64,000 nt of DNA, from positions 496,001-560,000 of the forward strand of contig AP026130.1 of the NCBI GenBank assembly GCA_030295235.1, given 5' to 3'. Positions 33,808 to 45,285 of the stretch are shown piece after piece (position 1 is the first letter of the stretch; the number at the start of each line of letters is the position of its first letter). Source of the stretch: Fistulifera solaris. Taxonomy: Eukaryota > Bacillariophyta > Bacillariophyceae > Naviculales > Stauroneidaceae. A model generated the notes under the pieces. It saw only the letters and a program-made list of their open reading frames with translations. It did not search any database and was not told where the DNA came from. The position numbers and the translations under genes were made by a program.

Positions 33808-35984
33808 CTACGATTTTTGGGCTACTAGTGACGGATCATTTTGCAGTAATGAATGTGGACCATGAGGCATGATACCCGGGCTGCAATTATGATTCGATTC
33901 GAAAGAACCGTGAGCATGAAAGAAGAAAAGAATGAATGTCCATGAATGCAGCAGAACCAAGTAACACACTGATACGGGGCAGGGTAAGAAGGTGTGTTTT
34001 GACGAACTTCCGTCGTGTTGTTATAAACTTACCGAAAAATAGTCTTGCAATCGGATTATAACGTAGAACATTTCCACTTTGCGAAAGTATTGTGTCCACC
34101 GCATCTAGACTTTTGCCAAGTTTCGTACTTCCGTCGTTAGGATTTGAGTTTAAGAATAAAGCCGAACTCATCGAGGTTTGGAAGCCGCTTGCTGGCTTCC
34201 TTCTTGTCCGACCACGCAACCGCACCTTAGTACCTATTTCAATGTCATCGGCACCATCAGAGGACGTACGCGACCTTTCAAGCGTATCTTCGGCCTTCTC
34301 CGCTCGGCTGATGGCGGCTTTAAGACGGCTCTTCAAAGTAGCAATCTCGCTCTTGCAGCTGGTGACTAACTCACGTTGTCGAAAAAGGTCCTCTGAGAGC
34401 GCTTTCGATTCACTTGCGTCATTCAGACCCAGATTCTTTCCAGAGTCCAACCTCTTTGCTTCATCGAGGTCACGCTTTAATGAAATGATTTCATTGCTCA
34501 TTTCTTGAAGTTTGCGATCGGACTCGACATGTCGTGTAGCCGATGTTGATATTTCGTCGGCGCGTTCTCTTGTCAAAGATCGAACTTCCCGCTGCAGCAT
34601 ATCGCATTTCTGTTTTTCAAGTGTCAATTGAGCTTCCAAGGCTTCTATTTCATTTGAGAGATCGTGTTGAAAACCTGATGTATCCATGGTTTGTTCCTTC
34701 GCCAATCGAGCATTCACAGATGATTTCGCTTCCACCAAAGCAGCCCCAAGCTCCGCAACGGTCTTCTCCAATTCCGCCTCCCTATGATTCCGTTGACTTA
34801 TTTGTCGGGCGTGCAGCGAAAGAGCCTGATCTAATCTGTCTTCCGCCTCGCGCTCTCTGGCCATGGCATTGTCTGCCGTTTGTGTCAAGGATTCCAACCT
34901 ACTTCCAAGAGCTTCTTGTTGCGCCTGTAAGGTCCCAATCTGCGTTAAAAATGTCGTCTTCTCATCTTCGAGCAGCGCAATCTTTTGCATCAATTCCTGT
35001 TCGCGTTGCACAGCGTCTGACAATTCTCTATTCATATCGCCGCCCTCTTGCATACGGCGCTGCTCCAGTTCATGAAATTGTCGTCGTGCTTCCTCTAATT
35101 GCGCATTGGATCTACTCTTTGCATCTTCCAAGGCTTGTTCGTGCTTCGCCTTCAACAATTGCACTTCATCGGCATGTCGCTTCTTTTCCGCCTCTTTCTC
35201 TTGCTGATACCGAGTCCGATCCTTTTCGATCCGTTCCGCGGCTCGTTCGAGCTCCTCACGTTGCGCTTGTATTTCTGTTTCGGCTTGTTCCAGCTGTGAA
35301 TTGAGTTTCACTACGTGTCGTTTCAGTGTCTTCACTTCTTTTGCAGTTCGCGCGATGATGCAGACTCGTCCGGTTGTGATGACGGCTCCACCACTTTCAA
35401 GTGACTTTTTAAATTGCTGAAAAGGGCCCCGCCCGCCACTCGAAACGGTGTCATATTGAATTGGGAGGATTGCTGCGTTTCGGATTGTATTTCGCTGTCC
35501 ACCGGGATATTGACGGATTCCGCATGTTCAGCGAAAGGTTGTTTCAACGGAGTCTCGTCGATCGGAAGAGTAGCCGCCGTTTGAATATCGTTCTCCGTCG
35601 TCTCTGGAGTAAATTTCTCGATACTGCTCGCTTCCTGAGTCTGCTGTAGATCTAATACAGATCGCACTGGTGTTCTGCTTCGTCGTTGACCGACTCGGAG
35701 AGGGATTGTTCAGGCCAAGCATTCGGATCAAATTTTTCCTCTAATTCAATCTTTACAGGTACTTCTTCCTCCTTTCCTTCCAAAGCAATCTCTTCTTCCT
35801 GCGCGGCTTCTTTCAATTGACCTGCCTCATCGTCATCATCATCATCCTGTTGCAGACCACGAGCGGCCAAAATACTGGCAATATCCTTACGATCCTCGGA
35901 CTGCAATCGTTCGTCAGCGACTTTTTCGGCTTGATCATCTAATTTTTCTAAGAATTGCCCCACATTTTGCAGCCACTGTGACAT
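33808..35984 (-). CDS. Golgin-84-like Golgi coiled-coil tether
   Basis: About 704 residues. Exons 34033-35984 and 33808-33968 with a 64-bp intron. The N-terminus MSQWLQNVGQFLEKLDDQAE resembles golgin-84/GOLGA5. An acidic linker follows, then roughly 400 residues of continuous coiled coil. The C-terminal anchor spans the intron: VLRYNPIARLFFVCYLVLLHS then WTFILFFFHAHGSF, the tail-anchor type shared by golgin-84 and CASP. Golgin-84 binds Rab1 and tethers COPI vesicles in the Golgi stack. Two one-base gaps, at about 35669-35670 and in the T4 run 35339-35342, split the N-terminal part into three frames; adding one base at each gives exactly 705 codons. Confidence 0.82.
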
Positions 35985-36315
35985 TTTTAATCCTTTCCTT
36001 CAATGGTAATGTTAATGAAACGGTGTTTGTTGATTTTAATAACAATATCTTCGCACAAGGCACTTCGACATCGACAACAACAGAAAATGTCGCGTTTTGC
36101 CGTTTGTCACAAACCTGCGGTCACAATGCAAATTATGTGTCTTACCGTGACCCACAACCCGTACTTTTGTAACGAATGTACGATTCAGAACCCGGATGCT
36201 GTCACGCTATCATCGGTGATTTTTGCATGGATGAGAAATTCCGACCGCCTATTATTGTTCCTTCACTGACATTGCTTATCCCTCACAAATTTCCATTATA
36301 CTTGAGAACAAAAGC
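35985..36315. promoter_or_regulatory. Divergent intergenic region, golgin / TMEM144-like
   Basis: 331 bp shared upstream region. A GTGACCCACAACCCG-like stretch lies near 36150; no defined element recognised. Confidence 0.3.
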
Positions 36316-37713
36316 ATGAGTTCTGTATTCGATAATTGCAACGATTCTTGTGGCTGGGTGGCGGGTATTCTGGCCGCCATCGCGTACGGTTGCTTTGGTG
36401 TGCCCATCAAGGAAACCGCTCATGTGGAGGTTCATCCGCTGATTTTACAGTCCTACAAAACCGGAACCATGTTCGTTTGCTGTTGGTGGGTCATGGCCAT
36501 GGGAGTGGATGTTGCCTTCACGCCGTGGGGAATATTGTCCGGATTCTTGTGGGTTTTGGGAGGAACGGGCGGTATCTATGCCATACGTTTGGCGGGGATG
36601 GCGGTGAGTGTCGGAACATGGGCGTCGGTCATGATTTGTGTCAATTTTGTTTGGGGCATCTTGATCTTTCGGGAGCCTGTGGCGAGTATTTACGGCACGA
36701 TGGGTGCTTTTGCCCTTCTCGGGTGCGGATTGGTCGGTATGAGCTGGAATGCATCACCTCCCCAGCGATTGTCGGAGCGTTCACAACTGATTCCGAGTAC
36801 ATCCACCGAACTACTCAAAGCAGAGGAAGCTACCGCATCCGGAGCTGTACCAAAGCGAAGGCAGGTTGATAAACGTAGGATAGAATTGGCAGGTACAGCA
36901 GACCAAGCTGCCACAGAGGAAGCTCATCAGGCGTTGACGCGAAGCAACTCCCACAACTCAGTTCAGGAAGGCATGAACAAAGATGATGCCGACGACGATA
37001 ATAATAACGACATACCGAGCCCTTCATCGCGAGTCATGCTGCTTGGCGTGAATATGACGAGACATCAGGCGGGACTTTGTGGAGCTGTATTCAATGGCAT
37101 CATGTCGGGAAGCTCACTACTTCCCCCTCCATTTTGCGAAAAAGGAAGGTTTTGGCGGGGCCCGTTACATGATAAGCTACGCTACGGGAGCATTACTTTC
37201 CAACGGCTTCATATGGTGCTGCTTTGTTGGCTTCAAATTGAGGCAGGTATCGGCGACGAACGATTCTGGTTCGGTGGTACTGCAAACGTACGCCAGTCTA
37301 CCTAGCTGGCACTGTAGAAAACTGTGGTTACCAGGAGTTACAGCAGGTTGGTTTCCCAGACGTCGCTTGCTGTGTTGTCATGGACTTTCGTCTTCTCACT
37401 ATTTTCTCTCCCAGGTTTACTACTAACGATCGCCATGTTTGGCACTATCCTATCTACCACATATCTCGGTCAAGGTATAGGCAATAGTATCGTGCAGTCG
37501 AAGATATTAATAAGGTACGAACATGTTGTCGGTTTCAAGGTCGAGTACAAGGTTATCTGACTTCTTTGCAGTGGGCTATGGGGGATATTTTGGTACAAAG
37601 AAGTATCTGGACTAGAAAAAATAGTGAAATGGTTTATTTCTGCGACGCTAACAGTCTTGGGCATCATCTGCCTCAGCTACGAGCGACTTCATGCTATTCA
37701 TAAGGAAGGATAG
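36316..37713 (+). CDS. TMEM144-type multi-pass transporter (drug/metabolite superfamily)
   Basis: About 408 residues from exons 36316-37246, 37360-37514 and 37572-37713. The N-terminal half has paired helices typical of TMEM144/sugar-uptake-type carriers: GWVAGILAAIAYGCFGVPIK, VAFTPWGILSGFLWVLGG and SVMICVNFVWGILIFREPV. A long polar cytosolic loop (residues 150-240) precedes the second half: GAVFNGIMSGSSLLPLHFA, YATGALLSNGFIWCCFVG, PGLLLTIAMFGTILSTTYLG and GLWGIFWYKEVSG. Substrate is unknown; carbohydrate or nucleotide-sugar is plausible. The frame shifts at the C5 run 37123-37127; one C fewer restores the second half. Confidence 0.75.
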
Positions 37714-37797
37714 AAAAAAATTTGTATAAAGTGGAACGATCTGCTATTGCAGCGTAATAAGAGCATAGGAAGCTTGAATTCTATATTGAGTAATTCA

Positions 37798-40700
37798 TCA
37801 ACTTTCTTTGTGGCTATCATCCAGAATATGACGAACTTTCTTCTTGGCTGGTTCGTCAACTTGGTTTGTGTCGACAACATTGATGCGGCGCTTCTCAACA
37901 ACGTGCTCCGTACTGCTTGTAGCAGGTCTAGTTGCTTCCCATTCGTGGTCAGAAGTAGCGGCAGTAACGTTGCTCTTTTCGACCTGTCCTTCCAAATCGG
38001 TATGCGCAGTACGATCATCATCGCTGGAACCATGTTGCGTGGCTTCAAGCACATTCTCAAGTGAAGTGGCGTGTGAGTCCGCTGCTTCATTTGTTGCTCC
38101 TAATGCTTGTTGCTGGGTTTCCTCTTCGTCGTCGCTTGCTGGCTCAAAAGCGTTGCAGACATCATCTGAATTTGACTTGACTTCGTTGGTCAATGATTGC
38201 TCTTCCTCATATTTCATTTCATCATCGGTGGATCCCTGTTGTGAACTTTGTTCAAGAACATTCTCGGAAGCGGTAGTCGACTGGAGTTCGCCTTCGAATA
38301 CTGCATGCGACGCGGAATCCTTGCTTGCTGCTCTTTCCTGTTCAAGCTCCGATTTGTCCTTGTCATGTCTTGGATCGCAGACGTTTTCATAACTGGCTGA
38401 TTCATATTTCGCTTCCATGACCGTGTTTTCCTTATAGTTTTCGTCTTCCTCGTCGGAATCATCATCATCAATCGATCGCGTTTGTCGTTTCGGACTGCTT
38501 TCAACCTTGGTAATTGCTTCACTATGCTTTTCAGATGTAGCTGTATTTGAATTGGCTTCTTTCAGCGTAACCTGCTCCCCTTTAAACTCCATTTCTTCAT
38601 CAGAATCGTCATCAATGGAGCGCTTCTGAGTTGTTCGTTTCGGACTGCTTCCAACAGTATTTGTCACTTGACGCTCGTTTTCAGAAGTTGGTAAATCTCC
38701 GATGGCTTCTGTCGACGTGCCCTGTTCCCCTTCAAAATCCATTTCTTCATCGGAATCATCATTAATGGAGCGTCGCGGAAATATTTGTTTCCGACTATTT
38801 TCAGCATTGTCCTTCGCTTCGAGCTCGTTTTCAGAAGTTGCCGAACTCGCCTCAGCTGCTTTCAACGTGAACTCTTCACCTTCAAACTCCATTTCTTCGT
38901 CAGAATCATCATCGATGACACGTTTTCGAGAGAGTCTTGTGGGATTGTCGCTGTTGCTTCCATTTGCGCCTGAACGATTTTCTTCGTTCGCTCCTGCACC
39001 TCGTGGGATACCCGAAGCCCCACCACGCTCAGTATCGTCATCAAACTCAGGTTCGTCGTCTTCCTCGTCCTCGTTGGCAAGTGCTTCAGAGTACTGACGC
39101 TCAAAGAACTCCTGCCTTTCAAGAAGAAGTTCGCGGTCGGCCAACATCCTGAGCTCTTCCGTGACGTACATATTGGTAACATGATCACAGAACTTATGTG
39201 ATAGCGGGTGCTTGAAAAGAGCTTCAACGAATAGCAACGGGTTCTCAGAAGCTAATTTTGCGAAATTCCCAACGGTCGTGACGCAAAAGTTCAAAACTGG
39301 TGTGAAGTCCTTGTCCTTGTACACACTTTTATCGTTGAGAATGGTATTAGCGACGTTCAGAAAATGATAATTGTAAAGCAAAGGTTCGAGCGTCACTTTC
39401 TTCGTGGCCAACAAATTCTGCGGGAGCCCTTCAGTTTCGTCCGGAGACGGTGCCTCAGGGACAGCTAATTTGACTTGCGCCAACCGAAGGAAGAACGACA
39501 CAATCCGGTGATTCACTTGGGGAGCATTCACGTGATATTGAGACAGCAACTGCGTATACATATGTACGGACTGGTTCGACACTATCTTCTTTGTAAAGTA
39601 GGCCATGACGTCGAAGCTAGCAGCAGCCGCTTTGAGCTTGTTAACGGTATCCTTTTGTCCTGAACGGTCTGGTTTCGAGAGGCCTTAGCGCTCAATTCGA
39701 GAAGCTTCATGGTCATGTGAATGATTTCCACAATATCGCAAAGATGCTCCCGTGTGTTTGTCCCTGGAGCCCATTTTGAAATAAGCTTCGGCAGACGATC
39801 TAAAGGGTCTCCGTTGTAAAACAAGCGATCCATTAAACCAACAGCCATAAGATGCTCCGTAGAATCCTCCGACTGATACATGATATGGAGGAGATGCATC
39901 ATTTCACTGAGCAATGCGACGGTCGGAACCATACGTCTGTGCTTCTTGTGCTGGTGAAACGTGTCGATAGCATTGAAGACCATGTTGAACGTAAAGATAT
40001 CCAGCGTAAAAATGAGCTGTCCCAAAACCTCTTTGGTCGAATCACTGCTGTCAGCTGTAATTGATTTGCGTCCCCCCGATCTCCACCACTGAGTTAAGAA
40101 CCACACGATATGGAAGAAGACGACTCGGTCATTATCTTCCAACCGAACCGAGTCCCTTCGGAATTCGTTTTTCAAACTCTTCATCACCGGGCCATAGCAC
40201 TCTTTCATAAAGCGCTGACAGAATTCGTCCAGGGTGCGGTGCGCGCGCTTGGAAATGGGACCGATCGTCAATCGACAACCCGATCGCGCGTGTACCTGCA
40301 GTGTAACAGAATTTCCCACAAAGCAATCCAACTTTTTACTTTTGCGTCGATTCACAATGAGTGCTGTAGCGTTGGTACTGGCAAACAATCCTGCGGATGT
40401 ACTGACATATTTCCCCTTTTCTCCGTGACGTCCTTTTAACTGGAGCGTCCCACCAAAGTTCGAATGTCGACTGGATACGGTCACCGCCAAAGCCTGTTTC
40501 TCGCGAGCGAGCTGTGCTTGCAGGGAACCGGGTTGACCCCGTCGCTGTTCCGGAACCGCCGGTCCCATGGATGCTTTCGCGACGGCCATGGGATCTTGGT
40601 TGCGAAAGAGATGGTGCAGCAATTCCATGAGTAACAAGTTGTACGGAGCGTTCTCTCGTTGCTCCAAATCAGCACAGAGTACATGAATAATATCCAAGAA

Positions 40701-41479
40701 AAGCTCACGTTCAATCAAGTTGATGAACTCGTGATGCAGCTGTTCGGATTCTTGCGCTTGATCGGCGGAAGCCAGCACCAGTGGCTCGGCTTGCAACAGG
40801 TTGCGAAAGAGATGCAGCACAAGCTCTATGGTCAGATGATCGTTTTCCGTACGACTGGTTCCTTGTTTCGCGAGAGGCTCCGCCAGAAGAGAAACGAAGA
40901 CCGATAAAACGCCTCCTTCATCATTTTGATTCGACTTGATGTGCGAAGGATGATAGCAAAAGGCGCGTTTGTAGTCCATCAGCGTCTCCGCCTGCTTGAG
41001 TGCATTTTCTCGGAGTTTAATTTGCTCTTGTACAAAGCTGTGAAGACACGAAGAGTGAGTTGCGTAATATCCGATAGTATATTCATTACCACATCACGAT
41101 CACACTCACAGGGTGCCTTTGTTCTTGCCACTACTATTAATTTCCATCCTCCCCGCCCGCACCGTATTTTCCGCCAGCGGTTTCGTGAGAATCACCAGAA
41201 TCTTACAAATGGTCAACACCAACGCCGTATCGTATCGACACGAGATCACGAGCGGCAATAGTTTTGTTCCACAACTTTGAGATCGCCCAAAAAGAGCGAA
41301 ATGGGTCGATAGAGATCATCATCGCGACGCAAGGCCCGTTGCAAATCCTGTAACCAATTCAAACAATCTTCGACCGGCACCATTTGACCTTCATCGGCGG
41401 TTCCCAAAACACCACACACGAGCAACAATTCTTCTACGACATTCTTATCGACCGTCATGCGCTTTTTTGAGGGAATCAT
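37798..41479 (-). CDS. TIMELESS: Timeless/Tof1/Swi1 replication fork protection protein
   Basis: With Tipin/Csm3 this protein travels with the replisome, supports pausing and checkpoint signalling. Exons 41110-41479 and 37798-41037; about 1,203 residues. The TIMELESS N-terminal domain is clear: LLLVCGVLGTADEGQ, PVEDCLNWLQDLQRALRRDD, PLVISCRYDTALVLTICKIL, METLMDYKR-like AETLMDYKRAFCYHPSH, LLAEPLAKQGTSRTENDHLT, RENAPYNLLLMELLHHLFRN and SSRHSNFGGTLQL. The C-terminal 500 residues are acidic and include a 50-residue repeat. One-base gaps at T4 runs 41262-41265 and 39654-39657 interrupt the frame; adding one base at each yields exactly 1,204 codons. Divergent from cereblon. Confidence 0.9.
38440..38930 (-). 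repeat. Tandem 147-150-bp intragenic repeat in TIMELESS C-terminus
   Basis: Four units. The CCATTTCTTC core recurs at 38589, 38739 and 38889 (exact 150-bp spacing), and a fourth, shorter match lies 147 bp further on at about 38440. Each unit encodes an acidic motif of the type RSIDDDSDEEMEFEGE, which has casein-kinase-2-like Ser-Asp-Glu-Glu sites, plus a less conserved spacer. Confidence 0.8.
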
Positions 41480-41942
41480 GGTCGGGAGAAATTACACGGG
41501 CGGTGTTCTTGGCCCCTGCTGTCCTTGGAATGGCCGGTGGACGCGCGTTCCGATTCGCTGTTGACATTATGAAGAACGAAATAAGTCTTTTAGCACCTGC
41601 GAAGGTTCTTGAGTGACTACTGTTATAAAGTTCTTTCTTTCTTTAGGGTAAACGATGAAAGCAATGCGAATCGATTGATGTTGTTGCATCGAAACAAAGG
41701 TGGAGGGAAAAATGAAAAAGCACGGCCCACCCGCGCGCCCGCCTACCACACGGGTCGGCGCGCGACCTCTGATAGCGAGAGGTCACTCTGCGACAGCATA
41801 TACCCGTGTGACACCATGCATTGCGAACTACATTTCCGCTCTTTTTATCGCATTCAGATTAAACCCATTTTCGAAAGTAAATGAAAATTGCTATACATAT
41901 TTTATCCTCTCGGCCACCTATTGTTGAAACAGGAAGTGAATC
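41480..41942. promoter_or_regulatory. Divergent intergenic region, TIMELESS / cereblon
   Basis: 463 bp shared upstream region. It includes GC-rich CCCGCGCGCCCGCC near 41731 and a GAGGTCACTCTG stretch near 41780. Short open frames on both strands here show no start context or motif. Confidence 0.3.
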
Positions 41943-43650
41943 ATGTCCTTAGTTGAAGATTTCAGTGAAGGCGACGACGATGATACAAGTGAGAACAACA
42001 GAAAACACACGAGCAACGAGTCATCATCGAGTATCCTTCCACCTCGCGCACACACTTACTTACCCACATCGCATCCGTTATATACTGCGCTGCAAACGTC
42101 AGCAGCTCGTGCCTCCAATATACAAGAGCTGGCCGTACTGGAATTACCGGGAATTGTTTTGTTTCCGGGATCGGTATTTCCCCCTGCGATTGTCTGATGC
42201 GGCTTGGGTGAATTATTTAGGGAAACAAATCACCATCAGTCGACAATGTCCCAGTCAAGCGGGAGACGTGCGACTAGGTATTTTGACCACCAAGAAGGAG
42301 CAGTCGCTAGATCGACGTTCATGGACGCGACAAGCATTTGGGCCGGATCGATTGCGGCGGCTTTCGATGCAATTGATACAAGAGTTGGGAAATTTGGATG
42401 ATCTGAGTGACGATGAAAGCAATGAAACGGATGAACCAATGATATCCCTGAATAATCAATTAGGCGATACTTCATCGACAGTTGATCCGCCGCCATCGTC
42501 TCTTCGTCAGCAACAAGATCGATGTGGTTACGTTGGTCGAGTAGGAACAATCGTGACGGTCATGAACACGCACGGAGATGAAGATGGCAACCACAACACG
42601 AGCGATTCGGCATCCGTATGGCGGAGTGTCAACGAAGATGGTCAACTAGTCCTCACAACACTGGCCATGAGTCGCTTTCGTATTCTGGGCTATTGTAGCG
42701 CCGACGATGAAGCTATCATGTACCAACGAGTTATACTTCAGCGTTCCTTTCGGAGATCCTTTTCGACGAATGTTCCGACCTTTGTCGTCGAAGTCATGGA
42801 CGAAAGGCAAGTTGAGATTCCCACTATCATACAAAGACCTATTGTGTCCTCTCATAGGTCAAAGCGAAAGAGGACACGGGACGGCGACATTATTTCATCT
42901 CTTGCGATGATTAGCCCCTTTCCTGAGTTCATCTACCGAAGAGTGTGGCCGTGGAGGCTCGTTTCACTGATTCAAGAGAAAATGGCGGCGAGTCCTACGT
43001 TTCAAGCCTTCCTCCAGTGTCTGCCACGACATGGCGACAGTGTCAGTAAAGAGCATACTGACTCAAATGATGCTTTGTGGGGAACATTCAACGAAGTAGT
43101 AGAAGAAAACGACCCGATTAAGTTGAGCTTCTGGCTGTCCTCCAATCTCCCTTTTTCTGAAAATGATAAGTATCGATTGCTGGAAATGAACAGTGCCGTG
43201 CAACGCCTCGAATATATTTATCACAAAATCAAAGAACGGACCGAACCCCTTCTTTGCTGTCAGTGCTGTGGGTTGCCTTTATCGCGGGCGTCCTCTATGT
43301 TTACTGTAGGAGGCGCCGAGGGGACGACAGGAGCCTACGTGAATGAACACGGCTTTGTGCACCAGACTGTCACAGTTCGACGGCTGCTATCGTTGAATCA
43401 ACGCTCAGTGGCGAGTCCCGATGGTACCGAGGAGGCTGATGTTGTTTCCTTTTCGGGTGGACCACAAACGAGAGACTCTTGGTTCCCGGGGTATTCTTGG
43501 ACGATAATGTCGTGTGCATTGTGCGACTCCCATTTGGGATGGAAGTTTCGTCTCGTCCAGAGTTTACAAAGGGAGAAAGAGTCCCTGGAGCGCCCTGATG
43601 TATTTTACGGATTGAGCGGCGCTAGTGTTACCATTGCTATACCTCAATAA
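41943..43650 (+). CDS. CRBN: Cereblon-like CRL4 substrate receptor (LON + CULT domains)
   Basis: About 568 residues. An acidic N-terminal tail leads into a LON-like domain (LAVLELPGIVLFPGSVFPLR, KQITISRQ, VGRVGTIVTV, LTTLAMSRFRILG). The C-terminal CULT domain has the zinc cysteines LLCCQCCGL and CALCDSH, and the complete tri-tryptophan cage in SWFPGYSW and HLGWKF, corresponding to human W380, W386 and W400 that bind thalidomide and C-terminal cyclic imides. Human cereblon links such degrons to DDB1-CUL4; DDB1 contacts cannot be verified here. One C fewer in the C5 run 42180-42184 restores the LON motif; the total is then exactly 569 codons. Confidence 0.88.
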
Positions 43651-43802
43651 GAAGTCGACATTTGACGGAGATGCATACTTTGCTTGGAGTGCCTTGCTAT
43701 ACCTGGTACAATAATCGTTTTTAAGAAAATAGATAGTTTAGATGTTGTAATACTATGAACGACCCATTGACTCTAAAATTCCAAACAACTCGTAGTGAGA
43801 GT

Positions 43803-44875
43803 TCACTCACATTCATCTTCTGCTTCTCCTTCGTTCTCTGCAATTGCATCATAGTTATTGCCTGTCGTGAATGGGTCCATTATAAGTTCATCGAGATCCG
43901 TGTCATTCGTGTTGCGGTACAGCCAATAATGCTGTACGATGAAAATGATATCAAAGATAATGGATATTATACCAAGACAGAGTTTAGCAGGATTTCCAGT
44001 AATTCCAGCCCAATCTTTCATGTCCATCGAGTCCAAGACTAATTGCAGATCATTGAGTACGCCTCCATTGAGATCCAGAAGGATTTGCCAGATGGAAAAG
44101 CCAATCGTAGATTTTCTTCGGAGATTCAAAATGACTTGCGGGATGTATTTCGTTAAAGTGACAAGGATCTTGACGAAGGATAGCATGTAAAGATATTGGA
44201 GCCACGTTCCAAACTTCATCCCAACCAACTGGAGCAAAGGATAGGCCACGGCCAAGACAGAAACGACCGCAATGAAATAGAGAATGATTCGAGACGGTTG
44301 TTGCTGCGAACGCAAACCGTCAAAGTAAACAATTTGAAGAAACGTGATGGAAGCGAGTACGAACGAGTGCATGGCGAACGCCACATCGTTGCTTTGCACG
44401 GTGATCGGGGCACCATCGTGTTGTTCTCGGTATTCTTTTGCACTTCGGCGGAATAGAAAAGGGAAAGGTTGTAGATGGCATAGCAGGCAAAACCAAGGAC
44501 ATTCAAGCCGCAAAAGTCGGCACTCAAACCGAGCGTCGTTCGTCGTTTGAGATTGTTAATTACTTGTGGGTAGAAACTCACGCCCCACGCCACAAAGCAC
44601 GTGTATCCAATCATGGACGAAATGATGCGATAGAACGGTGTAGGCAGCGACTCGTTCTTGGGCATGAGGAGACCCAATAGACTCCCGCACACGGTCACGA
44701 ATAAGAGACCGAAGAAAATAGACGGTAGAGAGTCTTGATGATCGGTGATCGGCGACAGCATCCTTTCGACCCGCTGTCGAAACGCACTGCTTCTGTGTTC
44801 TTCCTGCCGCTGCCGCAGCTCTTCATCAACTAGGAAAGGCGTCGATGAAGTCGTCGGGGCCTCGTGAGTTGCCAT
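43803..44875 (-). CDS. CTNS: Cystinosin-family lysosomal cystine/H+ symporter
   Basis: About 357 residues, seven membrane helices. Both PQ loops are present: FYPQVINNLKRRTTLGLSAD followed by FCGLN, and YIPQVILNLRRKSTIGFSIW followed by QILLDLNGG. These include the proton-coupling Asp residues of the LSADF and LLDLNGG segments. The middle block VQSNDVAFAMHSFVLASI matches the family. The N-terminal 60 residues are polar; unlike human cystinosin there is no obvious long luminal glycosylated signal region. An acidic C-terminus may hold a sorting signal. One base more in the T4 run 44436-44439 links helices 2 and 3 through AEVQKEYREQHDG. Confidence 0.88.
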
Positions 44876-45285
44876 TTTTCACGGTGTAATTGCTCTTGAA
44901 ATGTTAATGTTCTGTGTCTTCGTCGAAAACCTGGTTGTTGCTTCTTTTTGTGCGTTGGAGGGAGTTTAATGTGACAGTACCGGTACGATTCATAGAAAAT
45001 TAAATGCTGACGAAAGCATGTTTCGTGATTAAAGTGAAAGGAAACCGTGTTTGAACCACCATCTTGTCAGCGAAGGATTGTATGGGATGAAAAGTAGACG
45101 GAATCGATTCCATCCTGCATAGCGCTGTTGACTATAGTTTATTGAGTAGTGAGCGTTTCGGATGGCGTGGTTTGCCTTCCGTCTCTCTTTTTTTGCCAAG
45201 AGCCGTCCGCCTTCAAGACAGCGAGATATTTCTTTTCTTTCATTACGAAGCAAAGTTTGGACAACAAGAACAAAGAAAAGAAAAA
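44876..45285. promoter_or_regulatory. Divergent intergenic region with TACCGGTAC site
   Basis: 410 bp between cystinosin and the PH/PP2C gene. An exact TACCGGTAC lies at 44978-44986, about 100 bp upstream of cystinosin. No coding sequence seen. Confidence 0.35.

Noticed and set aside
37798-41479. First impression of a SAPS-type phosphatase regulatory subunit
   Set aside because: The N-terminal blocks (CLNWLQDLQRALRRDD, AEPLAKQGTSRTENDHL, RENAPYNLLLMELLHHL) are those of Timeless/Tof1, not SAPS.
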